From IMG/VR virus record IMGVR_UViG_3300022074_000044, positions 1 to 57,259 of that record: a stretch of 57,259 bases of DNA; one strand, 5' to 3'. The DNA is from a virus. Shown one piece after another: positions 26,701 through 38,800 of the stretch. The position numbers were made by a program, and so were the translations under genes. Within the stretch, counting starts at the first letter, position 1. Every line of letters starts with the position of its first letter. The notes beneath the pieces were generated by a model. It did no database searches. It worked only from the letters and a program-made list of their open reading frames with translations, and was not told the origin of the DNA.

Positions 26701-29700
26701 TGTGGATGAGATACTAGATGCAGGGTCATATGGATTTTGTTTATAAACCTGATTAGGATTGTTATAAGGACCATATTTGTGATTCTGATTTGCCAATCTG
26801 AATCTAATTGCATCATTGTTAGAGTTAGCACGACTTCCTTCTACAATTTCACCAGCACCAAATGTACCAGATACCATTGTAATCTCGATAAGTTTTGGTA
26901 CAACAAACCTTGACATATCAATATTATCAAAGAATGGGTATAATCTTGTATTTGGCTTGAGTCTTCTAGTAACAAATTCAATGTTCCTAGATCTCATTGT
27001 AGCAATGACTTCTGTATTTACAACCTTATCACCAAGACTTGTAGTGTCAAATCTCTCACCAACACGGAACTGAATACCCTGTCTTGTTTGGTTTGTAGTA
27101 GTTGTGGTTGTTTGCTCTTTGAAATCGTATGTTGTATCAAGGAAGTTAGTTGTTGTAGTAATTGGAATACCACGCCTCTTAACATACTTTCCTCTCTTAG
27201 AACTCTTACCAGTAACTTCGGTATCAGTTCTACTGAATAAACTTGGTCCTGTATCGATACTTGATCCTGTCCAAGTTGTTTCCCATGATCCCCAATCAAT
27301 AGGTGAAAGACCAGTATTACTATCAGCGCCAGTAATACCCATAGTGGAATTGAAACTACCTTCTATATCATAAGTAGCAGCAGTTCTTCTAGTTTCTATC
27401 CATGTGTCAGTGCCTGGATTTAATTCAACCTGACCAATCCAGTTTACAACAGCGAATGGGTTTACGTTCTCAATACGAGTTGCAAAGTTGTTTTCTAAGT
27501 AAACAGTATCACTGTAATTCAAACAAACAACGTCACCAATTCTCTTGACGTTTGTATCACCAAGATCTTCTACAAATCTGTAATCAGCAGATGGATTTGA
27601 AGATGTTGCAGCACCCACAATCGCTTCTGATCCAAGTAAAAGATCAATAGATGTTGTGTAGTGTTGAGGTCTTAATCTACCTTCTATAGAGTCAATAGAT
27701 GATTTGTACTGACTATTGTTTATGTCACCACCAGTAACAGATTTAAAGTTATCTACGAAGAATCCAGACTTGAATCTTTCCAAGTTAGTCTGTGGATCAC
27801 GAAGAGACATGTTTGATGTCTCTACTTCAAGTAGTGATAGTGATGTGTAATATTCAATATTCTTAATTCTATTCTCAAGAGTCACGATATCTTTCATTCG
27901 GAATCTCTTGTGTTTAGCTACTGTAATACCAGCATCAGATGGATCAAATAAGTATGGTGGAAGTGAAATAGTAGCAACTTCTAAAGCATTATCAATGGTG
28001 TTTGGAAGTTTAGGTAATTCTGATGGAACACCCTGAGATAAAGTAAAGATACCTTCTTTACTTAAGAATAACTTGTCAATTCTTCCAAGATAGTATTCGT
28101 ATGATAAGTTAAATGATTTGTCTTTTGCAACGATATGTGATGAAGATGATGTGCCAGCATTGAACTGTCTCGCTTCAAATTCCCAAGGAGCTTTACCAGC
28201 AATAGTAGATGTAACTCTAGGTCTTAAGTCAATAACATCTGCAGCACTTCTACCATTGATGAATGGAATTGCAGCACCATATAAACTTCTTGCATAAGAG
28301 TTAACAGTTACGAAATCGCCTGGATCTGCCGCATCAATAACGAAGTTATTGTATACAACTGTGAGTCTTCTTGTTGGTGCCTCTGTTCCTTCTTTTCTGA
28401 CGATTGCAGAGAAATCAACGTAGTCTAATCTTTGGCCTGGATCAAACTCATAGTTATTTCTAATATCTCTATCGCCTGGAATGAAGGTCTGAACTGTACC
28501 AGCAACTTGAGTTTCTTCAAATACAACTTCTTCACCTATCTCAAAGGAGTTTTCATTTTGAGAAACAAATTCTACTTCGTTAGATCCATTAGTTGCAGTA
28601 AACACAGCAGCTGCACCAGATGTCTTACCGACTATAGTTTCACCAACTATAGCATTAAGAATGTTAGAGTTTAGATTTGTAAGTTGTAATATTGGGAACT
28701 GTGCATCATCAGTAGATGAAGATTCTAATACTGCAATAACCTCTGCAACATCACAAGCACCTAGAGATATTCTCTGATCTTGAACTCTGTTTCCGTATGC
28801 TGTATCATATGTCAAACCATCATTCAACTTCATCAATCCTGTCCCAGATTGAGTCTTATTAGACTTATTGATTGTATATGTTGTCGCTCTCTTAAATACC
28901 TTTGCCTTTGGTTTTACATTTATCTTCTTCCAAGTTACTGTCAATATAGCAGCACCTGATGCTGTATCTAATCCAGATAGAGTTACTGTTCTGCCACTGA
29001 CTGTAAGTTTTTGATTAGTTAAATTTTCTGTCTTACCAGATGTCTTAAATGAAAGGTTGTAATCCTCTTCATCAAATGGTTCTAAAGTTAAGTCTGCATC
29101 AGTTTCTAAAGTTCCACTGAAAGCATTACTTGCAACTGTTATACTGTATGACTTCTTGAATAGGATGTCAGCACCATTAGTATCTACAGTTGAAACAAAA
29201 GGTTTTGTAAGTTCACTGAATAAAAATGCTTTAGAGTTGTTTTGAACTTCTAAAGTAACTTTAAACAAGTCATTCACATTTGTATCAGATGTTGGTAATG
29301 CACCAGAACATACGTTTTCAACATCTACTGTTGCTTCTAGACTAATTCCAATAGCATTTGCAGCTGTAACTTTGTTGTATGTGGGAACTGAATTACCAGA
29401 CAAACTATACTGAATGATGTCACCTGTCTTGATACCAGAGTTAACAAAACTTGCACTGGGAGATGATATTGTAGATGCAGCACCAGATGCAGCACTTATA
29501 GTAAACTGTGTTGCAACAGGAGCAATCAAATGACCTAGACTTAGGATAGGATCTGCTGTAAATGGATAGTTAGTCATATCATTACTGACTAACTGTTTTA
29601 CATCATCTATGCCATAGTCTTCCACTTCTGTGATACTTCTATTCGCAGTAACACCGTTGATAAAGAACTCCTCACCTACTTGGAATTGACCAGATACCTG

Positions 29701-31233
29701 ATACAAAGTAAGTTGTGTAGATCCATTTGAAGATGTATAAGCATATCCAGAAGCATTACTGTTTTGTCCAACGATATATGCTGGGAGATTTACAGTCGCT
29801 TTTGTGTTTAGTTGTAGATATGTGAATGTCTGAATATCATATAAAGACGATTCAAATATTGTAGAAGAATCTGCATAACCAACATTCTTCAATTTCATAT
29901 CATATACTCTGGCAACACCAACTTGTTCACCGTTTGGTGTGCCTACAGTAGAAGTTCTTTCGTTGAATAGTTTTACATAAGAACTAGTGCTGACACCAAT
30001 TAGAGGTGAACCATAGACGTTATTAAGTTCTATCTGTCTACCTACACTGAATGGTAATGACTCGTTAACTATTTTTTGTGTAGTACGAGGTTTTGGAACA
30101 TCAACAGTCGTAGTGTTAAGTGTTTCTATCTCGTATCCCTTAACGTATGCTTTTCCAGGCCCTATAGACAAACACATCAAATCTTCTATCGGTGTATTGC
30201 CTTGTTGTGTTAATTGATTAGAATAGTAAGCACCATTATTTCCTATCCTGTCATTTAGACACTCTTTAGGTGATAGTGGGAATGGTTTGATATAATAATG
30301 ACCAGACTCATCAAATGTTCTTCTTGCTAACTCATCACGAATTAGATCATCAACTTTAGTTCCAGATTTTACAAACTTTCTGAGAATACCATTTTCAATT
30401 CTCATCAACTCTACAAAGTTTTCATCATTTAGATCAGTAAGAGACTTCTTGATTAGAGATGTAGAAATCTTGAGTCTATCAGCACCAGGCGCTGCAAAGT
30501 TTGAGAATCCTCTTGCATTATCATATAAGTCATTATCTGAGGAAGATGCTGTTACTAATTCTTCTTTGATTAGTAAACCTACTCTGTATGATGGTTTGTT
30601 ACTGTACTGATCCAAGATAACTGTAGAATCAGCAACAGTTACGAAGAATCCTCTAATGAAATAAACACCAGTAGCTATCTTTGCTGCAGCACCTGTTGCA
30701 GTCGCATTTGATATTAATGTTGTTGCAAAACTAGCCCCAGATCTAATACTTGATAGAGAATAATTCATATCCTCTTGTAGTAGTAAGTTCTCTCCGTCTG
30801 CAAAACTGTTTCTAGAGAAATCAGAATCACTAGAACTCTGATATTTGATGTATAAAGTATATGCCCCTTTTGTTGATTCTCTATTTGTAATATAAGTTTC
30901 TACCTTAGCAGTAACACCACTAGTTTCACCTTTAATTTTTTTACCTATTAAATTCTCTAGGTATATGGATACTGGAATACCTAAGTGACTGTCATCGATT
31001 TGAACAGCAGTATACTCAGAATCATAAGCAATCTGGCCTGGAATTACAACAGAACCCTCTTTGAAGAAGTGCTTACCAAATTTTTCAACCTGATTCTGTA
31101 GAATCGATTGAAGTGTTGTAAGTTCTCTAGACTGTACAGGTAAACCTGGCTTGAATAGTACCCTCTGATAATTCTTTAACTCATTAAAATCATCAAAGTA
31201 CGGAGATGAATTTAAGTTGGTATTTTGTGGCAT
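23716..31233 (-). CDS. DUF4815-type virion structural protein (2505 aa)
   Basis: The N-terminus (SPYFDDFNELKNYQRVLF, then KPGLPVQSRELTTLQSIL) matches the DUF4815 family of T4-like cyanophage structural proteins. The central part is long and beta-rich. At about 1673-1700 comes a WVDPLAQSFEVP...GVFLTKCDVYF segment, a recurrent jelly-roll-like domain of phage tail proteins. Two G-x-GF/GY modules lie near 1918-1964. The C-terminus (YKEYEFNAKNLPQFNGFQIKI) resembles the FQIKI endings of related proteins. In position it replaces T4 gp9/gp10, so a baseplate periphery or tail-pin role is plausible, but direct homology to gp10 is not visible. It follows gp8 by six bases in the same unit. Confidence 0.82.
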   Translation of the reverse strand: MPQNTNLNSSPYFDDFNELKNYQRVLFKPGLPVQSRELTTLQSILQNQVEKFGKHFFKEGSVVIPGQIAYDSEYTAVQIDDSHLGIPVSIYLENLIGKKIKGETSGVTAKVETYITNRESTKGAYTLYIKYQSSSDSDFSRNSFADGENLLLQEDMNYSLSSIRSGASFATTLISNATATGAAAKIATGVYFIRGFFVTVADSTVILDQYSNKPSYRVGLLIKEELVTASSSDNDLYDNARGFSNFAAPGADRLKISTSLIKKSLTDLNDENFVELMRIENGILRKFVKSGTKVDDLIRDELARRTFDESGHYYIKPFPLSPKECLNDRIGNNGAYYSNQLTQQGNTPIEDLMCLSIGPGKAYVKGYEIETLNTTTVDVPKPRTTQKIVNESLPFSVGRQIELNNVYGSPLIGVSTSSYVKLFNERTSTVGTPNGEQVGVARVYDMKLKNVGYADSSTIFESSLYDIQTFTYLQLNTKATVNLPAYIVGQNSNASGYAYTSSNGSTQLTLYQVSGQFQVGEEFFINGVTANRSITEVEDYGIDDVKQLVSNDMTNYPFTADPILSLGHLIAPVATQFTISAASGAASTISSPSASFVNSGIKTGDIIQYSLSGNSVPTYNKVTAANAIGISLEATVDVENVCSGALPTSDTNVNDLFKVTLEVQNNSKAFLFSELTKPFVSTVDTNGADILFKKSYSITVASNAFSGTLETDADLTLEPFDEEDYNLSFKTSGKTENLTNQKLTVSGRTVTLSGLDTASGAAILTVTWKKINVKPKAKVFKRATTYTINKSNKTQSGTGLMKLNDGLTYDTAYGNRVQDQRISLGACDVAEVIAVLESSSTDDAQFPILQLTNLNSNILNAIVGETIVGKTSGAAAVFTATNGSNEVEFVSQNENSFEIGEEVVFEETQVAGTVQTFIPGDRDIRNNYEFDPGQRLDYVDFSAIVRKEGTEAPTRRLTVVYNNFVIDAADPGDFVTVNSYARSLYGAAIPFINGRSAADVIDLRPRVTSTIAGKAPWEFEARQFNAGTSSSSHIVAKDKSFNLSYEYYLGRIDKLFLSKEGIFTLSQGVPSELPKLPNTIDNALEVATISLPPYLFDPSDAGITVAKHKRFRMKDIVTLENRIKNIEYYTSLSLLEVETSNMSLRDPQTNLERFKSGFFVDNFKSVTGGDINNSQYKSSIDSIEGRLRPQHYTTSIDLLLGSEAIVGAATSSNPSADYRFVEDLGDTNVKRIGDVVCLNYSDTVYLENNFATRIENVNPFAVVNWIGQVELNPGTDTWIETRRTAATYDIEGSFNSTMGITGADSNTGLSPIDWGSWETTWTGSSIDTGPSLFSRTDTEVTGKSSKRGKYVKRRGIPITTTTNFLDTTYDFKEQTTTTTTNQTRQGIQFRVGERFDTTSLGDKVVNTEVIATMRSRNIEFVTRRLKPNTRLYPFFDNIDMSRFVVPKLIEITMVSGTFGAGEIVEGSRANSNNDAIRFRLANQNHKYGPYNNPNQVYKQNPYDPASSISSTYSSTTSLLNVDTASLELQSASGFYGYITTGMKLIGQSSGAIATVSAIRLITDKSGTLIGSLFLPDPTIPSAPSFNTGTKTFTLSSSPVNSTISGFTDSSGEANFTSSGTLQTVESSTLRTRNADVQRIPQSADRTLTDESKRLTIENTFANRSTTQTRWVDPLAQSFEVPDINGVFLTKCDVYFQAKDTNELPVTLQVRTLQTGLPTQEILPFGECILDPDQVVLSADGSKPTTFTFPSPVYCEGGGEFALVLLSASNEYFVYISRMGEEDITTVNAADSEKIIVSQQPLLGSLFKSQNGATWDPSQLEDLKFNLYRANFTSTSGRVNFYNPDLDIGNRQIVSLAPNPIDMLAYNAVVGLGKSLTVSEQAGLTEGTTIYQQSNPNFKANLNKVLGAIGIGSDLVITNGGSGFAATSVVYPNIPLISQFGKGTGATVNLTVSNRVAVAATVSIGGTGYSAGDVLTVSADNTGGFGKDLRLTIPNNVGVISAFNTLVLDNIQGVPKVDSSSSIVYVGGGGTSVVNGAPITYLQNVTDGLHFRVRHSNHGMYSAEDQVILSGVEADVKPEKLTSTVDSTSTEDMTVTAIGIFTSFENLEVNTSNPGYVKLGNEIIKYTGVTTTTSTLNNITRSIDDTKAGDYAINDKIFKYELNGVSLRRINASHSFLPTNDAKYPIDVDHYWIKVGVSSRGVDRATGNANGFPELFFSENKSGGSYDQQYVQVSNAYGPMATQNIPFNIVRPNVATLLPEGTEIAAKVRTFSGNSPDGSLKAYVDQGYEDVSLNSNNYLTTPRVVASKTNELQKLTDFPGRKSFTLQTTLTTDDPKVSPFIDLDRVNMITVMDRLNSKISDYASDRRVNSVDQDPSAAIYLSKIVNLEKSADGLKVMFDAYRHSTNDIRVLYRIFRIDAPPQYQLFELFPGFENLDSEGRVIDSAKNNGKPDRRILSSSTERDYKEYEFNAKNLPQFNGFQIKIVMSGTNYAYVPKIRDLRAIASI

Positions 31234-31239
31234 TTGCTT

Positions 31240-32835
31240 TTAGAACTCCAGCACGATTTTGATGTCTTCTTTTTGACTTGCCGATCTAGGAATCGCAGTC
31301 CTGTTATCAATGTAAATTACTTCACCTGATTTAGTATTGAATTCTGCTGATGAAATACCAGAACTAAAACTCATACCAAGTTGATATACTTTATTATTTA
31401 TTGAGGTACTAACACCGTTATAGTTAGTATCAACAGAGAGAAGTGAACCAACCACAGATGAACCTTGAATGGTAACTCCATATCCAGTGTCAGGATTTGA
31501 AGTGAACGGAATAATCTTATATCCAGTTTCACTAGATGCAAGACCCATTGGTTGATAATATTTCAACACTCCAGTAACTTTATCCCATGCTGCTACATAT
31601 CCAACCGCAGTTGATCCTAAACCAACTGTTTGTGTAATTTCAGAGTCAACAGCGTAGGTTGTTGCTGTAGTGACCCCAGTTAATTTCAATGCTTTCAGTC
31701 CACTCACCATTGCGGTATCTAGTAATTCTGTACTACTACCAAACACGGTGGGGTTTTTTATTAGTCCAACCCTAGCAAAGTCATTGCCTTCAATTATGTC
31801 GGGGTTAGTTTCTAGTGTCTCAAATCTGGAATATAGTAATGCTCTGTATGCTCCTAATTCTCTGTAGATGTCATATCCATGTCCACCTTTAGGTGGGATA
31901 ATCACACTGAACCCAGCAACAGATGTAGTTCCTATTCCTGTATTGGTAAGGTTAGCAAGAACACCCCCAGACTCACTGCCAGGAGCGCCTGGAAAGAATT
32001 GTATAGATCCGTGGGTATATCCTTCTCCTCCATCAGTAACAAATACCTCAGATACCTTTCCGAAAGAATCAATCGTAATTGTTGCCTTTCCGCCTGCTCC
32101 ATCTCCGAGAATCGGAACATTAGCAAAAGATGTAGAGATCGGTTGATAGTTAGAGCCTCTATCATTAACAACAACAACTTCGATCTTTCCATCTATAGCA
32201 TTAGCCTTTGTTGCAACAGTCTCGCCTTCGTTGCCCCAGTTTTCGGGCACTGGTATGTATTCAATAGAGTCAAACTTAACGATTTCGGATGGCTTAATCG
32301 TATAAAGGTATTTCCAAACGTAACCATCGCCACTAGTGCCAGCTGCCCTTGGTTCAAGGTCAACAAATGTGGGTTGGTCATATGAAGGCCTACCCTTTGA
32401 GTTTTCAGGGTCTGATCCATTTTGTAGACAGATGTAAACTTTCAAGTCTTCATTCACTATGTAGTAATTTGAATCATACAAACTTCCCTGACTAGTAATA
32501 GGTGTGAGATTGTAGATATTATAGTCGTGTCTGTACATCTCATAAGTTGTACCAGCAACCCAACTAACTTTCCTGACAAGTCTGCGAACATCCTTATCAG
32601 TTACCTTTTTCATAGCAATGATAGATTCTTTTATTGAATACTCCTCTTCAAATCCATCTAGAGGAGAGGGAGTATCAGTTGCCCATGTGGCAGTACCACC
32701 CGCCTTTGGTTCTATGGAATTGGGTAATCCCATAAAAGCGTAGTATTTGTTAACAGTAGATCCGACTCCGACAAAACTTTTAACAAAGGTCTCGGCATTT
32801 AAAATTCTAAACTGTTCGGATATTATGGCAGGCAT
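31240..32835 (-). CDS. 8: Baseplate wedge subunit gp8
   Basis: The first ~200 residues match T4-like gp8: FRILNAETFVKSF, YYAFMGLP, a DTPSPLDGF segment, a MKKVTDKDVRRLVRKVSW region, TYEMYRHDYN, YYIVNEDLKVYICLQN and GYVWKYLYTI. T4 gp8 has 334 residues; this one has 531. The extra length is partly two GG-x-GY modules at about 223 and 268 and a C-terminal beta region. gp8 is a dimeric wedge protein that binds gp7 and gp10 in the T4 baseplate. ACTAAATA lies 25 bases upstream of ATG. Gene order gp25-gp6-gp7-(fibres)-gp8 supports the call. Confidence 0.85.
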   Translation of the reverse strand: MPAIISEQFRILNAETFVKSFVGVGSTVNKYYAFMGLPNSIEPKAGGTATWATDTPSPLDGFEEEYSIKESIIAMKKVTDKDVRRLVRKVSWVAGTTYEMYRHDYNIYNLTPITSQGSLYDSNYYIVNEDLKVYICLQNGSDPENSKGRPSYDQPTFVDLEPRAAGTSGDGYVWKYLYTIKPSEIVKFDSIEYIPVPENWGNEGETVATKANAIDGKIEVVVVNDRGSNYQPISTSFANVPILGDGAGGKATITIDSFGKVSEVFVTDGGEGYTHGSIQFFPGAPGSESGGVLANLTNTGIGTTSVAGFSVIIPPKGGHGYDIYRELGAYRALLYSRFETLETNPDIIEGNDFARVGLIKNPTVFGSSTELLDTAMVSGLKALKLTGVTTATTYAVDSEITQTVGLGSTAVGYVAAWDKVTGVLKYYQPMGLASSETGYKIIPFTSNPDTGYGVTIQGSSVVGSLLSVDTNYNGVSTSINNKVYQLGMSFSSGISSAEFNTKSGEVIYIDNRTAIPRSASQKEDIKIVLEF

Positions 32836-32859
32836 TTTAAAAAACTAGTCTTTTTGTTT

Positions 32860-32867
32860 TATTTAGT
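32860..32867 (-). promoter_or_regulatory. Late-promoter-like box ACTAAATA
   Basis: Located in the 34-base gap between the stop of the 2997-residue gene and the gp8 ATG; it differs from TATAAATA at two of eight positions. Likely start of the gp8-DUF4815 unit. Confidence 0.5.
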
Positions 32868-32869
32868 GG

Positions 32870-35800
32870 TTAAGTTAATGGTTTGGTTCTGGAAACCACG
32901 GCAGCAGTAGATAATCCTACGTTTCCGTTCATAGTATTGACTAAGAAATTAGTTGGATTACCAGCACCACGATTCTGATAACCAAAGAATTTACCCCAAC
33001 TGTATTTACCCCAGAAGGTATCCATGTTTGATGTTACACCAAGACCAACTTGGATTGTATTATTTCCATAAGGTGTTGGGCCAGGTAAGAAAGCACATGT
33101 AACAGTAGCAAGTCCAGAGATTGCATCACCAACAGTCACTTCTTCTACTCTGAATACACCACCAAGATAATCACCAGAAGTTACCATACCGACAGGTTGA
33201 TTTGAACCACTTGAGGTTGTAATACCAGTCAGTGCATGGCCAACAACTAAAGAACTATCATAGATGGTGAAGAAATCACCTTTCTGAAGTCCAGTATATT
33301 CAACTCCTAGTGCGTTCAAGGAAGAATAACCATAACCTAAGTTTGAGTTATCGTTATACTGTGACTTGAGTGTAAATGCTAATCTAGGTAGTACACCAGC
33401 AGTGCCAGGTAGCCATGTATTTATTCCTACAATATCACCAAAGTCTCCGACTGCGTTGACCGAGAATATATCTTCTTTCTTAGTCCTATCTGCTTCGACT
33501 ATTACTGGAGGATTACTACCCACTTCATAACCAAATCCACCATCAGTGATACTAACACTTGTGATAACACCAGCAGTCACAGATGCAGTTGCAGTCGCTC
33601 TATTGATTACTGGATCTGCATAGAAAGTAGTTGTTCCTGATCCAACTGTGATAACTCTTCTACTTGAGAAATCGCCGTATGGAGTATCCACTAAGTCACG
33701 AATCTGATTAGGATGACTTATGGTTCTTAGGTTCCAATTAGCAAGATCAAATGAGTAGTATAGTTGACCTACTGTAGAAATACCAATATACAAGTTATCA
33801 AAGAACTTAATCTTAGCAAAGTCAAATGTAGCAGGGTGTTGTGTTCCAGCTGGTAACTGTTGACTCCAAGGTTGCCAGAAGTTCTTATTGGTTGAAATAC
33901 CAATCGTACCACTATCACCAACAACAATGAATCTATTACCGTCATAGATGATATCATTCAAGTCAAAGTTAGTGTTACTTGTTTTATCTCCCCATCCCGT
34001 TCCATCAGTGGAAGCAAGGATAACACCACCATTACCAACTGCAATGAACTCCGACTGACCATAACATACTGCATTTAGTTGTTGGAAAGTTCCTGAGTAT
34101 TGACTGAACGCAGCTGCTGTTGTAAGACCTACAGCAGTAAAGATTGATCCACCAGCACCAACAGAAACCCATGTATTTCTAGTTCCTTCCCAGATAGTGT
34201 CTTGGAAGTTACCTTCGTATGTACTGTCTAGTGTTTGAACTTGACCGATAGCAGGTATTTGTCTCTGTTCTAGTAGATCTATTGCAGTCCATGTACTGAT
34301 ACTGTTACCAATCGAAACTGCTCTTGCCATAGATCCAAAGTCACCAACTGCCATGATATGAACATCAGATGTTCCACTGTTACCAACACCAACTCCGTTG
34401 AATGTTATAGTTCCACCAAATCCAATTCTACCTCTTTCCCAGAATGTTCCACTCTTAGTATTGATGTAGAAACTACTTGCACCAACAGCAACATATGGAT
34501 CTTCCTTTGTAATCGCTCTGAACTCTACCGCTGATGTAATACCAGTAATTGCATCGAACTCCCATGCAGATATTGGATCTTTACGTCCTATCAATGCACT
34601 TGATATTGCAACAGTAGGATTAGTTAGATTTGCATATCCAGTTCCACCATCACTTATAGTCAAAGATGAAATACTGGATGATGTGGAAACTAGAGATGTT
34701 ATGATTCCAGGCTGAATAGTCAAGTCCTCAAATATTTGGATATTTCTTTCAGACTGTATTAATTTGTCTATAGCATTGAATACTGGGAAAGCATTATTGA
34801 CATAGAAACTATCGTCTAGTTGACCAACATTTTTAATGATTCTGGTTGTTGGTAGAACTCTACTCTTCAATGCTGGTCTAGACTTAGGAATTAGAACACC
34901 AGAAAGAACTTGATCTTTTCTCTGTTTCTCCCATGAAAGAGGTCTTTCTGCATCCTGAGCAGTGTTGACTCCAATACTGTTGTAAGAGAATGTTTCTAAT
35001 ACATCAGAAGCAACAATTCTCTTAGTTGTTCTATCAAACTGATCTGTGTCAAGTGGATCAAGTCTATTTTCATTAATCCTTACAATATCACCAGGCTTGA
35101 CTGATGCTACTGGTTCTACAGTTTCGACATCTCTCTTAGATCCTCTGAAGTAAAATACAGAACATTTAGAGTTAGCCTTAGGTGCTTCAGTAAAGATTAC
35201 TCTACTACCTTTGAATGTGTAAGATGAAATTGGAGTCTGTAAAATGTCATTGATGTAGATAAAGATATTGTTACTAATATCCATATCACTACCAGGCAAA
35301 GTCTTAAGACTTAGAATCTCTGTTACACCACTAGTTGTTACAGATAAAGTAAACTTCTTACGAATATCATTAAAGAATGGTGCTATATCATCAAACAAGA
35401 TGAACTGGCCTGGATAGAATCCAGAGAATTTGTCGTTCTCAAGTTCTTGAACTTTCAATGTAAATTCTGTATTGACACCTACTCTTGGGTCTGTAGCAAT
35501 ACCGCTGACTGTTAGTACATCATCAACCTTGTAAGCAATTCCTTCTTCAGTAAGGTTAAACTCACTAATATTACCATCTACATTGATGCGGAAATCAACT
35601 ACTGCATCTGTTCCAAGACCAGTAGAACCAGAAACATATTCTAGACCAGTATTGAAGTATGGATTTGGAGCAGCAATGTCAAGGTAAACTGGTTTATCCA
35701 ATCTACCACCTCTCTTGAAGAGAGCTTTTTCTGTAGTAACACCAGCGTTGATTCTGAATCTGGCAGCATCTAATTTCTCGATTACATCAAATCCAGAGAA

Positions 35801-38800
35801 TCCTTTTTCGATAGATGATGCAATTCTCTTACCTTGTTGTGAAATTCCAGCTCTAGCATAGTTGTGATCCACAGTTGAAATACCAACATTAACAACATAT
35901 GTCTTACTGTCAATAATCTTATCAACAAATGTACCACCAGCGGCAAAATCTTGACCACTGAGTGAGTTGTTTCTAAGTCTAGGTGCAAGTATAACACCTT
36001 GAATCTTACCACCAGAGTTATAGAAACTAGGTGTGGTAGATGGGCCTACCTGAGTTTCAATCTGAGTATTATTGATAACTCTAGTAATCAGTGAACCATT
36101 GTAATAAGGATCTCCGCCTTTTGGATAGAATTGTTTTGTGGCATAGTTGTCTTGTGAACAGGAGAACAATATTCCTTCAGTTTTCAACTTGACATTTCTA
36201 CCTACTCCAGCAGCAGTTGTAATACCATGAACTGATGGTAAGAACATAGTCATGATACCAATAGACTCATGGTAATCTGCATGGTTAATATTGTATTCTA
36301 CTCTGGTAGAAACTCCGACGTTAACAACTACATTATTAGATGTTACTGATATTGGGTATAATGAAGTATTGTGTGCAGGGTCTGTGGTTCTAGGATATGC
36401 GTGTTCAGTAGCGTTCTGATCCATGTCACATGTGTACACGAATCCATTTGTTGCCAATCCAATAGCTGTTGTAGTTGACAATCCATGAGATGAATCAGTC
36501 GTCATAGTCACTAATCCACTGTTAGGATCATATGTGGCATTAGTTACATTGAACTTGATTCTTGATGTGATACCTACGTTAATTGTGAATGTATCTATAG
36601 TTGAAGTTACAATGCCGACCTCTACATTGTGTATAGGATCAGTGATTCTAGGATATGTGTGATCTGTTGCATAGTTGTCCTGAGAACATCTCCATGTATA
36701 GGAGTCTGTTGCAAGACCTATTGTGTCTCTAGCAACTAACATTGAATCTAGGTCTGCGTTCTCGAATGTGTGTATGTAATTACCGCCACTGATAACAGAG
36801 TTGGCATTTGCAGAAACAAAGATGTGTGCTGATTGGTTAGATGACTTACCTACGTCCAGAGTAATTGTGGTATCTGTAGTAGAAGTAATCTTAACAGCAG
36901 TATTGTAAGCAGGATCTGGGCCAGATATGCCAGATTTCCTTGGGTAATAGTGGAATGACGCATGATTATCTAAAGCACAAGTAAATTTGAATCCATTTGT
37001 TTTAAGTTTTACGGAGGTTCCTTTTTGTAGTGTATGTGATCCAATGTCTACAGTCATCAATCCAGTGAAAGGATCATATGATCCACTTGTGGGACTATGG
37101 TAGACAAGGGGTGAGGTTCCTACGTTTACAGAGAACTTATCAAGGTCAACAGTTGTGACTGATAACCATTGTTGATCTGATGGATCTTTTCTTCTTGGAT
37201 AACTCTTGATAGTTTTCCTTTGATCCATTTGGCATCTGAATCTAATGGAATCTCTCTTGAATGTAACTCTGTTACCAGTTGTCAATCCGTGATTAGCAGA
37301 AGTAACTGTCATGATACCACTACCAGCATCATAAGTTGCAAACGTAACTATCTTATCATCTAATGCACCATTGAAACCATGAACATTAGAGAACACAGTC
37401 ATAATACCTGTGCTTGCAGTGTAGGCTGCAGTAGTAATTGCAGAGTTTACAATCGTTGATACACCAACATTGATTGTAATTGTAGTTGCTGAAGTAGATC
37501 CAATACCAACAGAAACATTACCACCTATAGGATCATCAGGACGAGGATATGCGTGTTCTGTTGCAAAATTATCTCTAGCACATGTGAAGTTGATAGATGC
37601 AGTATTGATACCAACAGTGTCTCTAGCCTTCTTAAGACCACCAGTAGTTGCACTTTGGAACCAATGTGTATTTACAATAGTGGATACACCAACAAATACA
37701 GAGAAGGTATTAACACCAACATTATAAATTGGCAACCACTCATTCAAGTATGGATCAGAATATCTTGGATATGCCTTGTCGGCAGTGTATCCATCTTTAT
37801 CACATTTGAATGTAATTGATTCTAAATCAAACTTGACGTACTCACCAGAAACAAAACCATGATTTGCAATAGTTGGTTCTAGTACACCAGTACTAGCATT
37901 ATAAGTTGCCGTCGAAATTGTATGAGCTGACTCATTGATGTATGAGTGTCCAGCACCAACATTAAGCACAAGTTCACCTGTACCAGCATTGTATGTGGAT
38001 GTTGATATGGAACGTTCTTCAATTGTAGATACACCAACCCTTACTTCAAAGGTGTTTGTTGTTGCAGAAACGATTCCAAGATTAGTATTGTATGCTGGGT
38101 CTGTATTACGAGGATAGGCATGTTCAGTTGCATAGTTATCCTTAGCACACTTGAATGTCAATGCACCCTCTGCTATTTGTATCTGTGTTGATGGTCTCTC
38201 TACACCATTTGTATTTGCAGAAACAAAAACATAAGGAGTATAATCTCCACCACCAGTAATAACTGCATCGGTTCCAATACCAGATAAACTATATGGATAA
38301 TCACCACCAGAGATAACTGCCTCAACAGCAACACCCTGATTAGGAACAAATTGGTATATGTTTGCTCCACCAGTAGATCCCACATCAACTGTAAAGGTTG
38401 TACCAGCAGAACCCACAATCTCTACTGGTTTATCGTAGTATGGGTCACTTGTTCTTGGATAGAAGTGATTAGTTTGATATCCATCCTGTTCACATTTGAA
38501 TACAATAGATCCAGGCTTGAACTTAATAGATTCTCCAACTTGGAAATTATGCAACCTTTCAACAGAAACGGTCATAATACCTGACGCTGGAGTGTAATCA
38601 GCGAATCTTATGTTATACTTAACAATAGTTGAGATACCAGCGTTGACTGTAATAGTCGTCCCAGCTACACCTGTGATTGGAACGGCAGTATTGTAAGTTG
38701 GATCTTTTGTTCTTGGATAATATTTTGTTACAGTATTTTGGTCAGCAGTACATGTAAATCCTAATGAATTAGGTCTAAACTTGATACTTTGTCCAGTCAT

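Noticed and set aside
23716-31233. Naming the 2505-residue protein gp10
   Set aside because: Position fits, but I see only the DUF4815 pattern and general tail-protein domains, not T4 gp10 motifs.
31879-32385. 168-codon open frame on the plus strand opposite gp8
   Set aside because: It is antisense to a well-supported baseplate gene and shows no domain, promoter or ribosome site.
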